The notes under the pieces were generated by a model. That model did no database searches and was not told where the DNA came from. It worked only from the letters and a program-made list of their open reading frames with translations. The position numbers and the translations under genes were made by a program. Shown here one piece after another: positions 61,608 to 64,000 of a stretch of 64,000 nt of DNA. This DNA is from Tabrizicola sp. Its GTDB lineage: Bacteria; Pseudomonadota; Alphaproteobacteria; Rhodobacterales; Rhodobacteraceae. The first letter of the stretch is position 1; each line of letters begins with the position of its first letter. The stretch is taken from NCBI RefSeq assembly GCF_022842145.1, contig NZ_JALHQD010000003.1, positions 468,042 to 532,041 of the forward strand, read 5' to 3'.

Positions 61608-63578
61608 ATGACGCGCAACACGACCGAAGGGGGCTACTTCCTCTACCATTCCATCGGGATCTATCCCGGCAAGGAGGAGGACCTTGCCCTGGCAATGGCC
61701 GAGTTCAGCCAAGTCTGGGCCGCCCCGAACGACAAGCAGTGGGGCTACGTCCTGCGCAAGCGACAGGACTTCATCGACCGCTGGCGGCGGCTGATCAATG
61801 TCCCGAAAGGGAGCCTGACCACGGTCGACAACGTGACCGAGGGGCTGCAGAAGATCCTGCGCGCGCTTCCCGAAGGGATGTTGCGCGGCAAGCGGGTCCT
61901 GGTGGCCGCCGACTGCTTTCCCTCGCTCCACTTCCTTCTCCAGGGTCTTGGTCCGAAAATGGGGTTCACCCTCACGACGGTCCCGCTCAGCGAGGGTCGT
62001 GCCTGGGTCGAGACCGAGGATTACCTGCGCCACTGGGGTCCGGATGTGGGCCTTGCCCTCTTGACCTGGGTCACTTCGATCGGATCGTCGAAGATGGACT
62101 ACCCGGCTCTTGTCGCCCACGGGCGCGCGATGGGCAGCCTGATGGTGGCAGACATCACCCAAGGCGCGGGCCTGATGCCCTTTGACGCGCTGAACCCGAA
62201 GGTCGATTTCGTCGTCTCCACCAGCCTCAAATGGTTGTGCGGGACGCCCGGCGCCGGGATCCTTTATGCCGACAAGGACCTGATCCCGACCCTGACGCCG
62301 GAAGGCCGGGGCTGGTTCAGCCAGAACAACCCCTTCTCCTGGGACCTCGACAAGTTCGAATACGCGCCGGATGTCCGTCGCTTCGACACGGGCACGCCGG
62401 GGTCGGTCGCTGCCATCGCCTCGCTGCCCGCGATGGAGTGGTTCTCGAAACAGGATCTCCGCGATGTGGCCGCCCACAACCGCCGTCTGGTGGATCGGGT
62501 GATCGAGCGGGCGGACCGTCTGGACCTGCCGCTCCATTCTCCCCGGGACGCCGACAAACGCGGCGGCGCGGTCATGATCCGGATGCCGGACAGGGCCGAA
62601 GCCGCCGCCTGCGTCGGCGCGCTTGGGGTCGAGGGCTACTCGGTAGACGCCCGTGGCCCGATCCTGCGGATGTCGCCGGGTTTCGTGACCGAAGAACGCG
62701 CAGTCGATGCCGTCTTCGATATGGTCGCCGAGGTGATGGCCCGCCGCCGGCGGCGCTTTGCGGGGCAGGGAGAGCCGGCCAAAGGCGCGGCGGACGTGAT
62801 GGCCGCTCTGGGCTCTGGCCTTGCCACCGGCGGTGTCAGGGTGGTCGACTTGACCGCGCAGTTGGGGCCGGACACACCGATCCTGCGCCTGCCCGAGGAT
62901 ATGGCGCGGAACACACCCAAGGTCGCCATCCACCGGATCAGCGAATACGACACTGACGGGCCGTTCTGGGCCTGGAACTGGCTGGAACTGGGCGAACACT
63001 CGGGCACCCATTTCGATGCGCCGCATCACTGGCTGTCGGGCAAGGATCACCCGGACGGTTTTACCGATACCCTGTCGGTCCAGCGGCTGATCGCGCCGGT
63101 GAATGTCATCGACTGTTCTGCGGAAGCCGCGGCCGACCCGGACTTCCTTCTGACCGCGGCTCATGTGAAGGCCTGGGAGGCGAAGCACGGCCAGATCGGA
63201 CCCGGCGAATGGGTGCTGATGCGGACCGACTGGGACAAGCGGTCCGACGACGAAGAACTGTTCCTGAACGAGGACCCCGACCCCTATGAAGACGGCTCGC
63301 ATTCCCCGGGTCCGTCGACGGATTGCATCGACTACCTTCTGGGCAAGGGGATCGTCGGCTGGGGCACCCAGTGCATCGGCACCGACGCAGGGATGGCGGC
63401 CAAGTTCAGCCCGCCGTTCCCGGCGCACAATTTCCTGCACCGGGACAACTGCTTTGGGCTGGCCAGCCTGTGCAACCTGGACCAGCTGCCGGCCAAGGGG
63501 GCAATCCTGATCGCGACGCCGCTCAAGATCAAGGACGGGACGGGATCGCCGGTCCGGGCGCTGGCCTTGGTGGGCTGA
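61608..63578 (+). CDS. Fusion of a kynureninase-like PLP enzyme and a kynurenine-formamidase-like cyclase
   Basis: A protein of 656 residues with two complete domains. Residues about 1-395 are a class V (kynureninase-like) PLP fold. DNVTEGLQKIL, DCFPSLHFLLQGL (kynureninase FPSxH), DITQGAGLMPFDALNPKVDFVVSTSLKWLCG with the Schiff-base lysine, and RRFDTGTPGSVAAIASLPAMEWF line up with kynureninase blocks. So do SPRDADKRGG and DARGPILRMSPGF. Residues about 400-656 are a cyclase/formamidase domain (PF04199 type), with VDLTAQLGPDTPI and the metal motif HSGTHFDAPHHW. Together they could turn N-formylkynurenine into anthranilate and alanine in one chain, but DxxQ replaces the DxAH of true kynureninases, so another substrate is possible. 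The start ATG 61608 follows GGGGAGGG. Confidence 0.82.
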   Translation: MTRNTTEGGYFLYHSIGIYPGKEEDLALAMAEFSQVWAAPNDKQWGYVLRKRQDFIDRWRRLINVPKGSLTTVDNVTEGLQKILRALPEGMLRGKRVLVAADCFPSLHFLLQGLGPKMGFTLTTVPLSEGRAWVETEDYLRHWGPDVGLALLTWVTSIGSSKMDYPALVAHGRAMGSLMVADITQGAGLMPFDALNPKVDFVVSTSLKWLCGTPGAGILYADKDLIPTLTPEGRGWFSQNNPFSWDLDKFEYAPDVRRFDTGTPGSVAAIASLPAMEWFSKQDLRDVAAHNRRLVDRVIERADRLDLPLHSPRDADKRGGAVMIRMPDRAEAAACVGALGVEGYSVDARGPILRMSPGFVTEERAVDAVFDMVAEVMARRRRRFAGQGEPAKGAADVMAALGSGLATGGVRVVDLTAQLGPDTPILRLPEDMARNTPKVAIHRISEYDTDGPFWAWNWLELGEHSGTHFDAPHHWLSGKDHPDGFTDTLSVQRLIAPVNVIDCSAEAAADPDFLLTAAHVKAWEAKHGQIGPGEWVLMRTDWDKRSDDEELFLNEDPDPYEDGSHSPGPSTDCIDYLLGKGIVGWGTQCIGTDAGMAAKFSPPFPAHNFLHRDNCFGLASLCNLDQLPAKGAILIATPLKIKDGTGSPVRALALVG

Positions 63579-63585
63579 AGGAGCT

Positions 63586-63640
63586 TCGTTCGACGTCGTC
63601 TTCTCCTTGGGGTGGCCCGCGAGGAGTGACGAAGTCATCG
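63586..63640. repeat. Imperfect inverted repeat between convergent genes (REP-like, related to 41528-41587)
   Basis: TCGTTCGACGTCGTCTTCTCC and GGAGTGACGAAGTCATCGACGA form an imperfect long hairpin around CCCGCGAG. The left half matches 41528-41549 at 20 of 22 positions. Located between the stops of the fusion gene and the minus-strand aldolase gene, so it may act as a bidirectional terminator. Confidence 0.5.
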
Positions 63641-63647
63641 ACGAGCC

Positions 63648-64000
63648 TTACCCCGGATTGAACTTTCGCGCCCGCGCCCGCAATGCGCCGACAAAGGCGA
63701 GGACATCGATCCCCACGCCCACGAACCGGGCACCTGCCTGCACGCAATCGGCGATGAACGGGTCCACGGTGGACAGCACCCCGGCCGCCTTGCCCGAGGC
63801 AGAGATAAGGCGGATCGCATCCAGTACGGCGGCCTGGACCTCCGGGTGGCCGGGATTGCCGAGGTGGCCCATGTCGGCGGCCAGATCAGATGGCCCGATG
63901 AAGACGCAGTCGATGCCCGGAATCGCAAGGATCTCGGCCAGCTCCGCCAGACCCGCCCGGCTTTCGACCTGCAGGATCAGGCAGATCTGGTCATTGGCCG
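63648..64000 (-). CDS. HpcH/HpaI-type class II aldolase, C-terminal part (partial)
   Basis: About 117 residues are visible; the N-terminus lies beyond the right edge. The frame enters as NDQICLILQVESRAGLAELAEILA, with QVES at the metal-binding glutamate position. It continues with IPGIDCVFIGPSDLAADMGHLGN (the GPxDL block) and HPEVQAAVLDAIRLISASG. These are the landmarks of HpcH/HpaI (2-keto-3-deoxy acid) aldolases, which cut 4-hydroxy-2-oxo acids to pyruvate and an aldehyde. The substrate cannot be told. The ATG near 63872 is internal. Confidence 0.88.
   Translation of the reverse strand, partial: ANDQICLILQVESRAGLAELAEILAIPGIDCVFIGPSDLAADMGHLGNPGHPEVQAAVLDAIRLISASGKAAGVLSTVDPFIADCVQAGARFVGVGIDVLAFVGALRARARKFNPG

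Noticed and set aside
61608-62800. Naming the PLP half simply kynureninase (kynU)
   Set aside because: Several blocks agree, but the DxxQ motif and the fusion leave the substrate open.

Overview
The window looks like a chromosomal segment of a high-GC alphaproteobacterium of the Rhodobacter/Paracoccus group (Rhodobacterales). The evidence is the nuo operon with lineage-specific genes between its subunits, the order nuoN-birA-coaX-rnj, the surE-pcm-nlpD block, and strongly G/C-ending codons. I see no rRNA, tRNA, CRISPR array, insertion sequence or prophage. Genes are densely packed, with many 1-11 nt overlaps (ATGA/TGATG) that imply translational coupling.

Layout. 1-2319: end of a DegT/DnrJ-type aminotransferase, a membrane-anchored SNase-like nuclease, an MBL-fold hydrolase and a small secreted protein. 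2591-22211: the complete 14-gene complex I operon nuoA-N. It is interrupted by about a dozen accessory genes: three carry the same C-terminal helix-hairpin-helix-like domain (one fused to NuoE), and three are mini-genes of 20, 52 and 57 codons. 22201-25412: birA, coaX and rnj continue the run, closed by a strong bidirectional terminator. 25478-29988 (minus): RhlE-like DEAD-box helicase, an unknown protein and prfC. 30097-34638: SnoaL-like protein, atypical SDR, membrane protein, orphan Fe3+-type ABC ATPase, and two paralogous YafY/DeoR-like regulators (one without its WYL half) that share an operator-like palindrome. 34808-42347: tatABC, a DUF815-type ATPase, a CNNM/CBS protein, then nlpD-like, pcm, surE and a YiiX-like hydrolase on the minus strand. 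42800-49181 (minus): myo-inositol catabolism genes iolC-D-E-B with a divergence-free upstream RpiR-type regulator; matching palindromes precede iolC and the regulator. 49324-54326 (minus): an envelope signalling-like locus of a transmembrane Ser/Thr kinase, a coupled 61-codon ORF and two exported LysM plus solute-binding proteins. 54644-60445 (minus): a BMP-type (nucleoside-like) ABC importer with a cytosine-deaminase-like amidohydrolase. 60724-64000: IMPase-family phosphatase, a two-domain fusion of a kynureninase-like PLP enzyme and a kynurenine-formamidase-like cyclase, and a partial HpcH/HpaI aldolase.

How the genes work together. Complex I supplies proton motive force; the interspersed small proteins are candidates for assembly, stability or lineage-specific subunits. 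The inositol and BMP clusters are scavenging and catabolic modules with their own candidate operators. The items most likely to be under-described are the kinase/LysM-SBP locus, the kynureninase/formamidase fusion, the repeated helix-hairpin-helix domain in and next to NuoE, and the mini-genes between nuo subunits.
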